A stretch of 64,000 nt of DNA from positions 868,001 to 932,000 of the forward strand of contig NZ_KB850000.1 of NCBI RefSeq assembly GCF_000369405.1. The letters are read 5' to 3'. The translations under genes were made by a program, and so were the position numbers. The notes under the pieces are model-generated. The model had not been told where the DNA came from and did not search any database. It was given only the letters and a program-made list of their open reading frames with translations. This DNA comes from Acinetobacter sp. ANC 3929 (lineage in GTDB: Bacteria > Pseudomonadota > Gammaproteobacteria > Pseudomonadales > Moraxellaceae). Positions 8,053 through 22,260 of the stretch are shown here, one piece after another. The first letter of the stretch is position 1, and the number at the start of each line of letters is the position of its first letter.

Positions 8053-8468
8053 AGTACAGCTCCTACAAGATGACGTATTACATACACTGTTATAAAACCC
8101 GCAAACATAAACGTCATAGTGGCAAGAATTGAACGGATTGATAATCGACTAATCCCGCAAATACCATGTCCACTGGTACACCCTGAACCTAGACGAGTTC
8201 CAAAACCAACAAGTAAGCCAGCTATGATTAAAACCAATGGGGATGACGTCATGATGATTTCTGGCTGCGCAAAAATGTGATAAATAAATGGGGTAAGAAT
8301 GAGCCCCAATAAAAACCAGCATGCAGAACTACTAAAAAATGTTTTTGGCTGTAATAGTTGTGCGATTAGTCCACTTACACCTGCAATTCGTCCATGGACA
8401 TATAAGTAGCCTACGACTGCGAAGCCAATCAGTGCACCACCAATCAACGCTAAGATAATGCTGATCAT
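8049..8468 (-). CDS. YeeE/YedE-family transporter half
   Basis: This 139-residue membrane protein is the first gene of the sulfur operon. Visible motifs are GALIGFAVVGYLYVHGRIAGVSG at the N terminus (residues about 9-31) and GTRLGSGCTSGHGICGISRL near residues 90-110. The latter is the Cys-containing signature of the family, in which cysteines are thought to pass sulfur across the membrane. AGAGGA lies before the ATG. In other bacteria this pair occurs with a persulfide dioxygenase and the ArsR-type repressor BigR; no such regulator is next to it here, although an AT-rich inverted repeat lies just upstream. Confidence 0.8.
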   Translation of the reverse strand: MISIILALIGGALIGFAVVGYLYVHGRIAGVSGLIAQLLQPKTFFSSSACWFLLGLILTPFIYHIFAQPEIIMTSSPLVLIIAGLLVGFGTRLGSGCTSGHGICGISRLSIRSILATMTFMFAGFITVYVIRHLVGAVL

Positions 8469-8484
8469 CGTCCTCTCTCAATTC

Positions 8485-8507
8485 AATATATGTTTTTATA
8501 ATATATT
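8485..8507. promoter_or_regulatory. AT-rich inverted repeat upstream of the sulfur operon
   Basis: AATATAT and ATATATT form seven-base arms around a nine-base spacer, ending 16 bases before the ATG of the first YeeE gene. BigR-type repressors bind AT-rich palindromes at equivalent operons, so this is a candidate operator. It could equally be a promoter -10 region, and AT-rich repeats arise easily in this genome. Confidence 0.35.
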
Positions 8508-8546
8508 ATTTTAAATATTAACTAAAGAGCAAATTGATCGACAGCT

Positions 8547-8580
8547 AAAAAAGGCTTAATTACCATTGATAATTAAGCCT
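8547..8580 (-). terminator. Intrinsic terminator of the DUF6438 gene
   Basis: AGGCTTAATTA and TAATTAAGCCT form an 11-pair stem with a seven-base loop, followed on the minus strand by six T. It is correctly placed after the stop of the DUF6438 lipoprotein gene. Confidence 0.85.
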
Positions 8581-8602
8581 CTCTTAAAGTTGTAAAGTGA
8601 AC

Positions 8603-9079
8603 TTAACGTACTAGATCTTCAATACCAATCAATTTAGGTAATTTTTCGATTACTTTATTCAACTCAGCATTTGCTGGCGAAATACAACCCGTGTAATGGC
8701 TTAATTTAGTGACTGTACCATCTGGACGCTTCCAGGCAAAATAAGCACTTTGATGATCACTCGCTGTTTCTGCACAACCTGTCGTTTTTACGTTTGCACC
8801 TGTTGCAGGACGGTAAGTCTTCAATTCTTGTTGTAACTTCTTATAGACCGAAGGATCAACTTTTAAATCCTGAGTGCCTGTTACTTTAGTATATTGTTTT
8901 CCATCAAAGTGAACATCTCCTTCAGGTGTAACCTCAACAGAATAGATCGGACATGTACCAAAACAAGGACTGGTCGAATAGCGAATGCTTTCTTGTACAG
9001 TGTCTTGAGATTGTTGAGGTGTTGTAGCGCAGCCAACGAAAGAAAAAGTGAAAAGGCCAGCAAGTAATAATTTTTTCAT
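8603..9079 (-). CDS. Lipoprotein with DUF6438 domain
   Basis: This 158-residue predicted lipoprotein has a signal peptide MKKLLLAGLFTFSFVGC, with Cys at position 17 as the lipidation site. The mature part begins with a Gln/Thr-rich linker and then ESIRYSTSPCFGTCPIYSVE, the Cys-x3-Cys segment that characterises DUF6438. A second Cys pair follows at TTGCAE and YTGCIS, so disulfides are likely in the periplasm. A start four codons earlier (9091, MDQQMKK) is possible; GGA eight bases before the MKK codon favours the shorter form. Function is unknown. It has its own terminator and is probably a single-gene unit. Confidence 0.75.
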   Translation of the reverse strand: MKKLLLAGLFTFSFVGCATTPQQSQDTVQESIRYSTSPCFGTCPIYSVEVTPEGDVHFDGKQYTKVTGTQDLKVDPSVYKKLQQELKTYRPATGANVKTTGCAETASDHQSAYFAWKRPDGTVTKLSHYTGCISPANAELNKVIEKLPKLIGIEDLVR

Positions 9080-9223
9080 TTGTTGATCCATTATAAAGTA
9101 TGTTATTCAAATTTAACAAATAGTAGAAATTTTGTCATTTAGATTGATGTAAAAATCAATAAATTTCAACTAAATTTACTTAGGCTATTTTAAATAATAG
9201 GTCAAGAATATTTATTTGATGCA

Positions 9224-9928
9224 TTAAAAATGAGTTTGCGCTTGGAGAATTAATCGAGCCAGTTCTAAATCGTCTGTATAAGTGATTTTGATATTATCTG
9301 AACGTCCTTGCACCACTTGTACAACTTCATTCACGTGTTCTAAAGCACTTGCTTCATCAGTAATCGTAATTTGTTCTGCCAATGCAGTTTGGATTGCACG
9401 TTTAAGAATACCAAGCTTGGCCATTTGTGGTGTCTGCGCCTGCCACAAAAATTCACGACCCACCGTTTTCTCAATCTGATTTTGGCTTGTGACGTATTTA
9501 AGCGTGTCACGTACAGGAATTGCTAAAATCGCACTTTGATTAGAATCCTGAGCAGATTGAACTAACCGTCTTAAGCAATCCTCAGCTACGCATGGTCGTG
9601 CGGCGTCATGAACCAATATCCAATCATCTTCATCAGCAATGTCTGATAAATAGATTAAGGCATTCAGAACGGAATTCACTCGTTCTTCGCCACCAGTGCA
9701 AAAATGCAATTTATGTTGATGCTGAAAAGAAAGCGTTTGGGCAAAGCAATCTTGCTCACCTATTGCAAGCACACAGCCTGATAAGTCCAAACTATTCAGG
9801 CGATTAACCGTATGTTCAAGTACAGTATGATTTTGAATATATTGATATTGTTTTAATTCAGTTTTTGAAAAACGACTGCCCGAACCTGCTGCTGGCACAA
9901 CCGCCCACAGCTTAGTCTGGGTTTTCAT
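9224..9928 (-). CDS. ispD: 2-C-methyl-D-erythritol 4-phosphate cytidylyltransferase
   Basis: IspD joins CTP to methylerythritol 4-phosphate in the non-mevalonate isoprenoid pathway. The 234-residue reading from the ATG at 9928 has the nucleotide-binding start WAVVPAAGSGSRFSKTELKQ. It also has the conserved VHDAARPCV near residue 105 and the late KITYTDDLELA motif. A start eight codons earlier (9952) is possible; AAGAAGA about ten bases upstream supports 9928. It overlaps the end of ftsB by 17 bases, so the two are co-transcribed and probably coupled. The ftsB-ispD pairing is common in Gammaproteobacteria. Confidence 0.93.
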   Translation of the reverse strand: MKTQTKLWAVVPAAGSGSRFSKTELKQYQYIQNHTVLEHTVNRLNSLDLSGCVLAIGEQDCFAQTLSFQHQHKLHFCTGGEERVNSVLNALIYLSDIADEDDWILVHDAARPCVAEDCLRRLVQSAQDSNQSAILAIPVRDTLKYVTSQNQIEKTVGREFLWQAQTPQMAKLGILKRAIQTALAEQITITDEASALEHVNEVVQVVQGRSDNIKITYTDDLELARLILQAQTHF

Positions 9929-10283
9929 TTGTTGCGGTATCTTCTTTTGCATTTGGATCGATATAGATAGGTTTGTAATGCGTACTGATGGTACTCATTT
10001 GCACAAAAGTTTCATTCGGTTTGACTAAACCTAAATCTAAACGAGCATGCTCTTCAATTGCTTCACTGCCACTTTTTAAATCAAAAACTTCAGCGGCTAA
10101 AATACGATTTCGCTCTTTGAGCTCAGTATTAATTTCTGCTTGTTGAGTTATTTGTTGAGTCAAAGCTTGGTGAGGGAAATAGCCACCCTCACCTAGCCAA
10201 AATTGGTACTGCAAGCTTGCCACCAAAAAGATGACAAGCAACAGAATCAATTTACTCGAGGTCGATCGAAACATATCTAGCAT
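9912..10283 (-). CDS. ftsB: Cell division protein FtsB
   Basis: FtsB is a bitopic inner-membrane protein of the FtsQLB complex that activates septal peptidoglycan synthesis. The 123-residue frame has a short cytoplasmic N terminus and one membrane helix (LILLLVIFLVASLQYQFWLG, residues about 12-31). A coiled coil follows (QQITQQAEINTELKERNRIL) and then the conserved region EEHARLDLGLVKPNETFVQ. The C-terminal tail is longer and more acidic than in E. coli FtsB (103 residues), as seen in relatives. Its end overlaps ispD. A 125-base spacer with strong hairpins separates it from eno upstream. Confidence 0.92.
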   Translation of the reverse strand: MLDMFRSTSSKLILLLVIFLVASLQYQFWLGEGGYFPHQALTQQITQQAEINTELKERNRILAAEVFDLKSGSEAIEEHARLDLGLVKPNETFVQMSTISTHYKPIYIDPNAKEDTATNENPD

Positions 10284-10313
10284 GAAAAATTCCCTACATC
10301 CTTCTCAAAGGAA

Positions 10314-10380
10314 GATCATCTGCAAATTCTATAGGATTATGAATTTGCAGAGTTTCTGTCTTTTGTAAAGAAAGATGATC
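10314..10380 (-). repeat. Nested inverted repeats in the eno-ftsB spacer
   Basis: A perfect ten-base stem (CTGCAAATTC 10320-10329 with GAATTTGCAG 10341-10350) lies inside outer arms GATCATCT (10314-10321) and AGATGATC (10373-10380). No T tract follows on the minus strand, so this is more likely an mRNA-folding or processing element between eno and ftsB than a terminator. Confidence 0.45.
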
Positions 10381-10408
10381 AGAAGTATTCAACATAGATA
10401 AATTGACC

Positions 10409-12601
<2,193 letters not shown>

Positions 12602-12634
12602 TTAAACTTTCCCAGTTTATTTAGAACTCATTAC

Positions 12635-14636
<2,002 letters not shown>

Positions 14637-15089
14637 ATGGCAAATAAAAAACTTTTAATTTGTGCAGCACTTGCGACTGGTCTTTTATTAACTGCTTGTG
14701 TGAAAAAAGAAGAACCTAAAAACGAAGAGCAGCCAGAACAGGCAACAACTGAAACCCAGCCACAGCCTGAACCTGAAAAAATCCAAGAGTTCGAGTCTTT
14801 AGAAAGTGTTGACAAACACGAAGCTCCAGCACCTGTTGTTGAAACAACGCGTGAAGAAACACAAAATACGACGACTGAAATCCGTCGTGAGACTCGCCCT
14901 GCTCAAACTGAGACAGCGACTCCAACTGAAGAGCCAAAACCTGTAAAAGCTGAACAAAAGCCAGTAAAAACAGAGCAACCTAAGGCGGAGCAAACTGCTA
15001 AAGCACCAAAATCATCTGTACCAGCTCAAAGTGAAGATGATGCCGTTGCTGCTGCAATCGCCGCTGCTACCCCTGCATTAAACAACTAA
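14637..15089 (+). CDS. Pro/Glu/Thr-rich lipoprotein
   Basis: This 150-residue predicted lipoprotein has a signal peptide (MANKKLLICAALATGLLLTAC) with the lipidated Cys at 21. The mature chain is low complexity, dominated by Glu, Gln, Pro, Thr and Lys, with the repeated phrase KPVKAEQKPVKTEQPKAEQ. It ends in an Ala-rich tail, AVAAAIAAATPALNN. No enzyme domain is visible. Such chains often act as flexible envelope spacers; that is inference. It has a near-consensus -10 box upstream and a strong terminator downstream, so it is a single-gene unit. I recognise no family name. Confidence 0.75.
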   Translation: MANKKLLICAALATGLLLTACVKKEEPKNEEQPEQATTETQPQPEPEKIQEFESLESVDKHEAPAPVVETTREETQNTTTEIRRETRPAQTETATPTEEPKPVKAEQKPVKTEQPKAEQTAKAPKSSVPAQSEDDAVAAAIAAATPALNN

Positions 15090-15108
15090 TGTTTTAATTG
15101 CTTGCTGT

Positions 15109-15150
15109 AAAAAGCCATGAACTGCATCAATTGCAGCTCATGGCTTTTTT
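15109..15150. terminator. Bidirectional terminator
   Basis: A long stem (AAAAGCCATGA with TCATGGCTTTT, extended by CTGCA/TGCAG inside) followed by T6 lies between the convergent lipoprotein and YheT-like genes. Confidence 0.85.
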
Positions 15151-15162
15151 ATTTCTATGACA

Positions 15163-16248
15163 TTAATAGCTCTTAAAAAAATCAGCCATTAAACGAGAGG
15201 CCCAAGACTTCACACTTAAACTCTCATAAAAACCACAATGACTGCCTTTCTTGGTTGTTACTACCGCAATATTTTCCATATGCTGAATTGCATCCTTATA
15301 CGGTTCCAAATTTTTAATCGAACAAACAGGATCATCTTCTGAATTAAGAATCATCAGAGGAATTTTCACATTTTCAAACACATAAATCGGATTAATCGCT
15401 TGGCAATAACTCTGGTAATCCTGAAATCCCGCCATTTCAAAGTACTCTTTTTCAAACTCTTCCAAGCTTGTTGTGCTCAGTACTTTTTCGACAGAAGCAA
15501 TCTGTTCCCATGTATTCTGATATGGATAAATAAAATATTTAAATAATTTTTTGGTCATCATTTTGCTATAAAAAGGATGAACATTTTTAAAACCAATCTC
15601 AGTGTTATAACCTGGACACATTGCGAAAGCTGCTTTAAATGGAGTATCTAAACCCTGCTCCCCCAAGTAACGCACCAATAGTCCTGTACCAGCTGAAGAT
15701 CCTACTGCATATAAGTCTGATTTTGGAAACAAGTTTTGAATATGCTCCAGTTGTTCATTCAAATCACTGGTCGAACCGAAAAGAGAAATACGCGGCACAG
15801 GCATCGGCAGGCCTGCATGTCCTCGACGCAAACAAAGTGCAATTCGCCAACCTGTGTATTCATGTAGATCTTTCACTAACTCACGCATACTTTCAGGTGT
15901 TCCTGTAATGGTATGCATAATGACGACTGTCGGCGTTTCAGCAGGGAGATCATAGCCATACCATGCTATCGCAGTCACACCACCGTCCCGCATGGTCAGT
16001 TGATCTATCCGATCGTATTCAAGTTTTATGCTTTTCTTGCGAATGATATCAAAGTAAAGCAAATGAATATGGGTATTACTCAGCCAAGGCGTCGGACGAT
16101 ATTTTTGTTTAAGCTGCGGTAACTTTTCCAAAACATCTTTAATTTTCCCTTTCGGGTCATAATAAATTTTGGGCTGTTCAGCACCGAGAACTGAATCAAA
16201 CAATGTTGAACCTAACACTTTAATTTTGTCTAAAGCCGATATTCCCAT
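15163..16248 (-). CDS. YheT-like alpha/beta hydrolase
   Basis: This 361-residue protein of the YheT/ABHD1-3 esterase group has unknown substrates, probably esters or lipids. The early PTPWLSNTHIHLLYFDIIRK region is the typical YheT N terminus. VVIMHTITGTPESMRELV is the oxyanion strand, and YAVGSSAGTGLLVRYLGEQG places the nucleophile Ser in G-S-S-A-G near residue 183. Asp in ILNSEDDPV and His in TTKKGSHCGFYES complete a plausible triad. It is probably the last gene of a minus-strand group with the SGNH hydrolase, 15 bases upstream of its start. Confidence 0.82.
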   Translation of the reverse strand: MGISALDKIKVLGSTLFDSVLGAEQPKIYYDPKGKIKDVLEKLPQLKQKYRPTPWLSNTHIHLLYFDIIRKKSIKLEYDRIDQLTMRDGGVTAIAWYGYDLPAETPTVVIMHTITGTPESMRELVKDLHEYTGWRIALCLRRGHAGLPMPVPRISLFGSTSDLNEQLEHIQNLFPKSDLYAVGSSAGTGLLVRYLGEQGLDTPFKAAFAMCPGYNTEIGFKNVHPFYSKMMTKKLFKYFIYPYQNTWEQIASVEKVLSTTSLEEFEKEYFEMAGFQDYQSYCQAINPIYVFENVKIPLMILNSEDDPVCSIKNLEPYKDAIQHMENIAVVTTKKGSHCGFYESLSVKSWASRLMADFFKSY

Positions 16249-16263
16249 TCCAATAACCGCCTC

Positions 16264-16983
16264 TCATTGTGAGTTGAATGTTTGCCGCACTAAAGCTGCA
16301 ACCTGTTGTCCCCAAATGGCATAAATTTCTTTGCTTGGATGAAAACCATCACTTGCCATAGGCAAGTCCATTGCCTGAAAAGCTTCAATATCATATTGAA
16401 TAAATCGAAATTGTGACTGTGGCGCTAGCCATTGATGTAATGCTTGATTCATTTGCTCAGCATATTTTCCGAATAACCAAGCTAAAGGGTTTGGTAAAGC
16501 AGGAAAATGCTGCATTGGCGGTACACCAGACACAATAATCAACTTGGGTTGAAACTGTTGTTGTATATAGTTAAAAAGTTGTTTTTGCTGTTTCAACCAA
16601 GACTTTGCCGAAGTTAGCTTGGTGACATCATTGACACCGATTGAGGTAACGATTACATCATAACATTGCTGATCCAACTGTTTTACTGTTTGGTAAATTT
16701 GCTGAGTGGTATCACCTGTTTTAGCATGAAGCTTCCACGCTAAGTGATATTCATTTTGCAGCTCAGAAATGATTGCGCCAGATAAAGCATCTTGCTGAGT
16801 CTCAACCCCAACACCCGCCGCTGCCGAATCACCTAAAATCATTAGAGAAAGTGGCTTTCCTTGACCTATCACTCCTTGACGATCCCCACTGGCTTCCAAA
16901 AGACGTGGCGTATTCTTACGAACCTTTATACCTTGTATCAACAATATAGGTAATAATGCAAAAGTTGAAAGTTTTAACCACAT
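16264..16983 (-). CDS. SGNH/GDSL-family hydrolase
   Basis: This 239-residue esterase or lipase-like protein has an N-terminal hydrophobic segment (LSTFALLPILLIQGIKV, residues 4-20), so it is either membrane-anchored or exported. Block I is MILGDSAAAGVGVETQ, with the nucleophile Ser. Block III is VIVTSIGVNDVTKL with the Asn, and block V is MASDGFHPSKEIYAIWG with Asp and His. The substrate is unknown. It lies between the NTF2-like gene and the YheT-like hydrolase on the same strand with short gaps. This cluster of hydrolases near fadH suggests lipid or ester use, which is inference. Confidence 0.8.
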   Translation of the reverse strand: MWLKLSTFALLPILLIQGIKVRKNTPRLLEASGDRQGVIGQGKPLSLMILGDSAAAGVGVETQQDALSGAIISELQNEYHLAWKLHAKTGDTTQQIYQTVKQLDQQCYDVIVTSIGVNDVTKLTSAKSWLKQQKQLFNYIQQQFQPKLIIVSGVPPMQHFPALPNPLAWLFGKYAEQMNQALHQWLAPQSQFRFIQYDIEAFQAMDLPMASDGFHPSKEIYAIWGQQVAALVRQTFNSQ

Positions 16984-17021
16984 TTTAATCTCTCAATATT
17001 ACTTAGGTTATTTTTTGGACA

Positions 17022-17429
17022 TTAATTCGGCTGATATTTGGCAAATCTTTCACCCATTTTTTCTGCCAATGCCGCCAAACCACTCATTGGACGAATCATT
17101 ACTTCAAAATCAATAATTTTGCCTTGTTCATTAAAGCGAATCATATCAATCCCCTTTAAAGATTTACCGCTGACATTGGCACTGAACTCCAATACCACAT
17201 TTGCACCATCTTCAGTATAAAACTCACGGTGATAAGTAAAGTTTTCAAAAACCTGAATCACATTGGTCAAAATAAAGAAAACTACATGTTTGCCTTCATA
17301 TGGGTTATAGGCAACCGGTGAACGGAACACCACATCTTCCGCCAGTAAGTCGTTTAAATTTGATAAATCACCTGTTTTAATCATCTGATGCCAATTTGCA
17401 AGTGATTGCTTTGTTGTTTCCAGTGTCAT
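17022..17429 (-). CDS. NTF2-like (SnoaL-type) protein
   Basis: This 135-residue small alpha+beta cone-fold protein has unknown ligand or activity. The ATG at 17429 (MTLETTKQSLANWHQMIKTG) follows GGGAG by seven bases and is preferred over the upstream in-frame ATG at 17471. Family features are an N-terminal helix, DLNDLLAEDVVFRSPVAYNP near residue 35, and the C-terminal GIDMIRFNEQGKIIDFEVMI. Related proteins are isomerases, cyclases or stress proteins; catalytic residues cannot be assigned here. It sits 70 bases downstream of fadH in the same direction. Confidence 0.75.
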   Translation of the reverse strand: MTLETTKQSLANWHQMIKTGDLSNLNDLLAEDVVFRSPVAYNPYEGKHVVFFILTNVIQVFENFTYHREFYTEDGANVVLEFSANVSGKSLKGIDMIRFNEQGKIIDFEVMIRPMSGLAALAEKMGERFAKYQPN

Positions 17430-17500
17430 TGTTATTCTCCCTTGAGATTTAATCGAAATGTCCGTGAGCATTTGCTAAATAGAAAATGCTCACGATCTGC

Positions 17501-19597
<2,097 letters not shown>

Positions 19598-19599
19598 TT

Positions 19600-19615
19600 A
19601 TGCAACATATTGCAT
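19600..19615. promoter_or_regulatory. Operator-like palindrome 2 (ATGCAA-N4-TTGCAT)
   Basis: ATGCAA and TTGCAT arms repeat the first palindrome 42 bases further on, about four helical turns away and on the same helix face. It lies 34 bases before the chosen PadR start, which suggests autoregulation and control of fadH from a shared operator region. Confidence 0.6.
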
Positions 19616-19649
19616 AATTCTGATGAGTCATTTTTTATTATGGAACATC

Positions 19650-20210
19650 ATGTCACTCGCCCATGTTTTATTGACCAGCTTATTAGAGAAACCAAGTACA
19701 GGTTTTGATTTAGCTCGTCGCTTTGACCGTTCAATGGGCTTCTTTTGGAATGCGACTCATCAGCAGATTTATCGTGAACTTAGCGGTATGCTGAAAAAAG
19801 GATGGATTTCTACATTAGAAGAACAAACTGCCAACAGCCGTAAAAAAACGTATCAAGTTGAACAACTTGGAAGGATACAACTGGCTTCATGGATTGAACA
19901 ACAAAGCGAACCTGCTCAACTACGTGATGACCTCATGGTCAGATTAAGAGCAGAAGCGCAACTCGGCGGCAATAATATTTTGCCCGAATTAGAGCGTCAC
20001 TTGGTATTGCATAAGGAAAAATTAAGCCTTTATCAAGCCATTCATGATAAAGACTTTAAAGATAACGAACCAACCAATCGTGTTTTGTTTATCCATAAAA
20101 TGATTCTGGAACTCGGTATCATTAAAGAAAATGAATGGATAAAATGGTTGGAACAAATGATTCCTCAGCTGAAGAAGTTTGAGGAAGCAAACGATATTGG
20201 AGAAAAATAA
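19650..20210 (+). CDS. PadR-family transcriptional regulator
   Basis: This 186-residue regulator has an N-terminal winged helix: MSLAHVLLTSLLEKPSTGFDLARRFDRSMG followed by FFWNATHQQIYRELSGMLKKGWI. That is the PadR DNA-binding signature. A C-terminal dimerisation helix region follows (residues about 95-186, Leu/Glu-rich). The ATG at 19650 has GGA eight bases upstream; an earlier ATG at 19623 has no binding site and would add nine residues. It is divergent from fadH and overlaps the next hydrolase by one base, so the two are co-transcribed. The twin palindromes upstream are the likely binding sites. Confidence 0.88.
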   Translation: MSLAHVLLTSLLEKPSTGFDLARRFDRSMGFFWNATHQQIYRELSGMLKKGWISTLEEQTANSRKKTYQVEQLGRIQLASWIEQQSEPAQLRDDLMVRLRAEAQLGGNNILPELERHLVLHKEKLSLYQAIHDKDFKDNEPTNRVLFIHKMILELGIIKENEWIKWLEQMIPQLKKFEEANDIGEK

Positions 20211-21130
20211 TGCCGTTTTATACCATGCCCGATCAAGAAAAATTATTTGTACGACGTGTCGGTGAAGGCGAACCTGTGCTCGTCTTATCAGGGCTGGGTA
20301 TGCAAAGCTGGCAATGGCTACCGTTCTTATTTGCCAATCGTAAACAATATGAATTTATCATTCCTGATTGGCGTGGTTTTGGCGGTTCTAAGAACTGCAA
20401 CATTCCAAATTTAGATGCCATATCAAGCCACTGGAATGATGTTGATACGTTGATCCAGCAACTAAAACTCGATCAATTTATTTTGATAGGTTATTCCATG
20501 GGTGCAACCACGGCAATGCATGGCATGAAACACGGTGGCTTAGCATCCAAGCTCAAAGCCTATCTGCATATTGATCAAACGCCGAAAATTTCTGTTGATG
20601 ACTCTTGGCAATATGGCTTATTTGGACAGAAACACCCTCAATTTAAAAAACTGTTAACTGATATTCAAACCTTGTTGCTTGATTATAAACACGCACAAAC
20701 ATTAGAAGATCTACCTAATGATGTTCGCTATAACCTTGTGAGCTTATGGGGAGATTTTATTGAACTGCAAGGCAGCAATAACTATACCCCTAAAATCGTT
20801 AAACTTGCTTTACACCGCCCGTTCTTACAAAAATATTTACTTCCGATTCAACGTTTAGATTATTTACTTTGGTATGTCGAAAACTATCTAAACCATGATG
20901 AAGACTACCGTGAAGCAATCAGCCAACTCAGTTGTCCAACAACATTCTTTATTGGCCGCGAATCTACGCTTTATCCAGAAACGGGACAAACACTGATTGC
21001 AGAAAGTTTAAGCAATGCAAAAGCGATTTATTTTGAACGCTCTGGTCATACACCGTTGATTACGGAACCCAAAAAATTCAGCCAAGAAATTGGTCACTTT
21101 CTTGCAGCTCAATCTATCCATTCTGCTTAA
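20210..21130 (+). CDS. Alpha/beta hydrolase
   Basis: This 306-residue cytosolic hydrolase has unknown substrate. The fold is marked by EPVLVLSGLGMQSWQWLP (oxyanion region), FIIPDWRGFGGS, and FILIGYSMGATTAMHG, which places the nucleophile Ser near residue 102. The acid is probably in FFIGRESTLYPETG, and the His in FERSGHTPLITEP. It is translationally coupled to the PadR gene (TAATG overlap) and followed by a terminator, so this is a two-gene operon. Given the FadH link, it may act on an acyl or aromatic ester; that is inference. Confidence 0.83.
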   Translation: MPFYTMPDQEKLFVRRVGEGEPVLVLSGLGMQSWQWLPFLFANRKQYEFIIPDWRGFGGSKNCNIPNLDAISSHWNDVDTLIQQLKLDQFILIGYSMGATTAMHGMKHGGLASKLKAYLHIDQTPKISVDDSWQYGLFGQKHPQFKKLLTDIQTLLLDYKHAQTLEDLPNDVRYNLVSLWGDFIELQGSNNYTPKIVKLALHRPFLQKYLLPIQRLDYLLWYVENYLNHDEDYREAISQLSCPTTFFIGRESTLYPETGQTLIAESLSNAKAIYFERSGHTPLITEPKKFSQEIGHFLAAQSIHSA

Positions 21131-21143
21131 TTCCAAGCCAATA

Positions 21144-21174
21144 AAAAGCCAGTCTTGAAGACTGGCTTTTATTT
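21144..21174. terminator. Bidirectional terminator
   Basis: AAAAGCCAGTC and GACTGGCTTTT form an 11-pair stem flanked by A and T runs, between the convergent hydrolase and DAHP synthase genes. Confidence 0.85.
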
Positions 21175-21178
21175 AACT

Positions 21179-22219
21179 TTAGTTTTTATGTCGCATTTGT
21201 TCAGCAACATCTAACAGGACTTGTGCTGTTCTGTCCCAGCCCAAACAACCATCTGTGACGGATTGGCCATAGGTCATGTCACAAGAAATCTTTTGATTGC
21301 CATCGACCAAATGACTTTCAATCATCACACCTCGTACTTTCGACTCAGCACGTTCTGCAATAATTTGCTGTAGAACTTGTGGCTGTAATAAAGGATCTTT
21401 ACCACTATTGCCATGACTACAATCAATTACTAACGCAGGTAAATGCTTATGTTTGAAGTGCATGGCTTGGATCGAAGCCAAATCATAATTGGTTCCATGA
21501 TTTGAACCACGTAAAATTAAGTGCGGTAATGGATTACCATGACTATGCAAAATTGCAGGTAAACCTTGTTGCGTCATACCCAAGAATTGATGACCATGCA
21601 GTGCTGATTGAATTGCGTCCAAAGCAATTTGAATCGAACCATCTGTACCATTTTTGAAGCCAATGCTGTACGGCATGTGACTGGCAATTTCACGATGAAT
21701 CTGTGATTCGCTGGTGCGTGCACCAATTGCACCCCAAGCCAGTAAATCATCAAAATAGCCTGTGGCCATTGGGCTTAAAATTTCGCTGGCAATCGGCAAG
21801 CCTTTTTCGACGAGTTGTAAGTAAAGCGCACGAGACTTTTCTAAACCGAGTTGTAAATCTGATGATCCATCTAAATTTGGATCATACAAAAAACCTTTCC
21901 AGCCCACGGTAGTACGTGGCTTTTCAATATATGCACGCATCACTAAGAATATTTGATCTTTAACCTGTTCTTGTAATTGTTGTAGGCGATCAGCATATTC
22001 GAGTACTGCGATAGGATCATGAATCGAGCAAGGACCTGTAATCACCATTAAGCGATGATCATGTCCAGATAAAATATTCTGAATCGTTTGACGATGTTTT
22101 GAAACTTGCTGCGCTAAATTTGCAGACAAGGGATACTGCGCTTTGAGTTGTGATGGCAAGCTGAGCATTGATTCTTTTGTATGTGTTGGTTGTGTCAAAG
22201 CAGTATTTAAAGCATTCAT
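21179..22219 (-). CDS. aroG: 3-deoxy-7-phosphoheptulonate (DAHP) synthase
   Basis: This is the first enzyme of the shikimate pathway, joining phosphoenolpyruvate and erythrose 4-phosphate. It is 346 residues of the AroG/F/H class I type. The start is the ATG at 22219 (MNALNTALTQ), preceded by AAGGA. Conserved parts are LMVITGPCSIHDPIAVLEYA, FLVMRAYIEKPRTTVGWKG, ISPMATGYFDDLLAWGAIGARTSESQ, SIGFKNGTDGS, and VIDCSHGNSGKDP, which ends near the metal ligands. I cannot tell which aromatic amino acid inhibits it, so the aroG symbol is by type only. Its upstream region holds an aromatic leader peptide and a structured RNA with a terminator. Confidence 0.92.
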   Translation of the reverse strand: MNALNTALTQPTHTKESMLSLPSQLKAQYPLSANLAQQVSKHRQTIQNILSGHDHRLMVITGPCSIHDPIAVLEYADRLQQLQEQVKDQIFLVMRAYIEKPRTTVGWKGFLYDPNLDGSSDLQLGLEKSRALYLQLVEKGLPIASEILSPMATGYFDDLLAWGAIGARTSESQIHREIASHMPYSIGFKNGTDGSIQIALDAIQSALHGHQFLGMTQQGLPAILHSHGNPLPHLILRGSNHGTNYDLASIQAMHFKHKHLPALVIDCSHGNSGKDPLLQPQVLQQIIAERAESKVRGVMIESHLVDGNQKISCDMTYGQSVTDGCLGWDRTAQVLLDVAEQMRHKN

Positions 22220-22232
22220 TTTCAATTCCTTT

Positions 22233-22254
22233 GGACTGACCTTCTTCGCAGTCC
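22233..22254 (-). promoter_or_regulatory. Hairpin between the leader peptide and aroG
   Basis: GGACTG and CAGTCC arms enclose a ten-base loop, seven bases after the leader stop and just before the aroG ribosome binding site. There is no T tract, so it may act on translation coupling or mRNA folding rather than on termination. Confidence 0.5.
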
Positions 22255-22260
22255 TATCAT

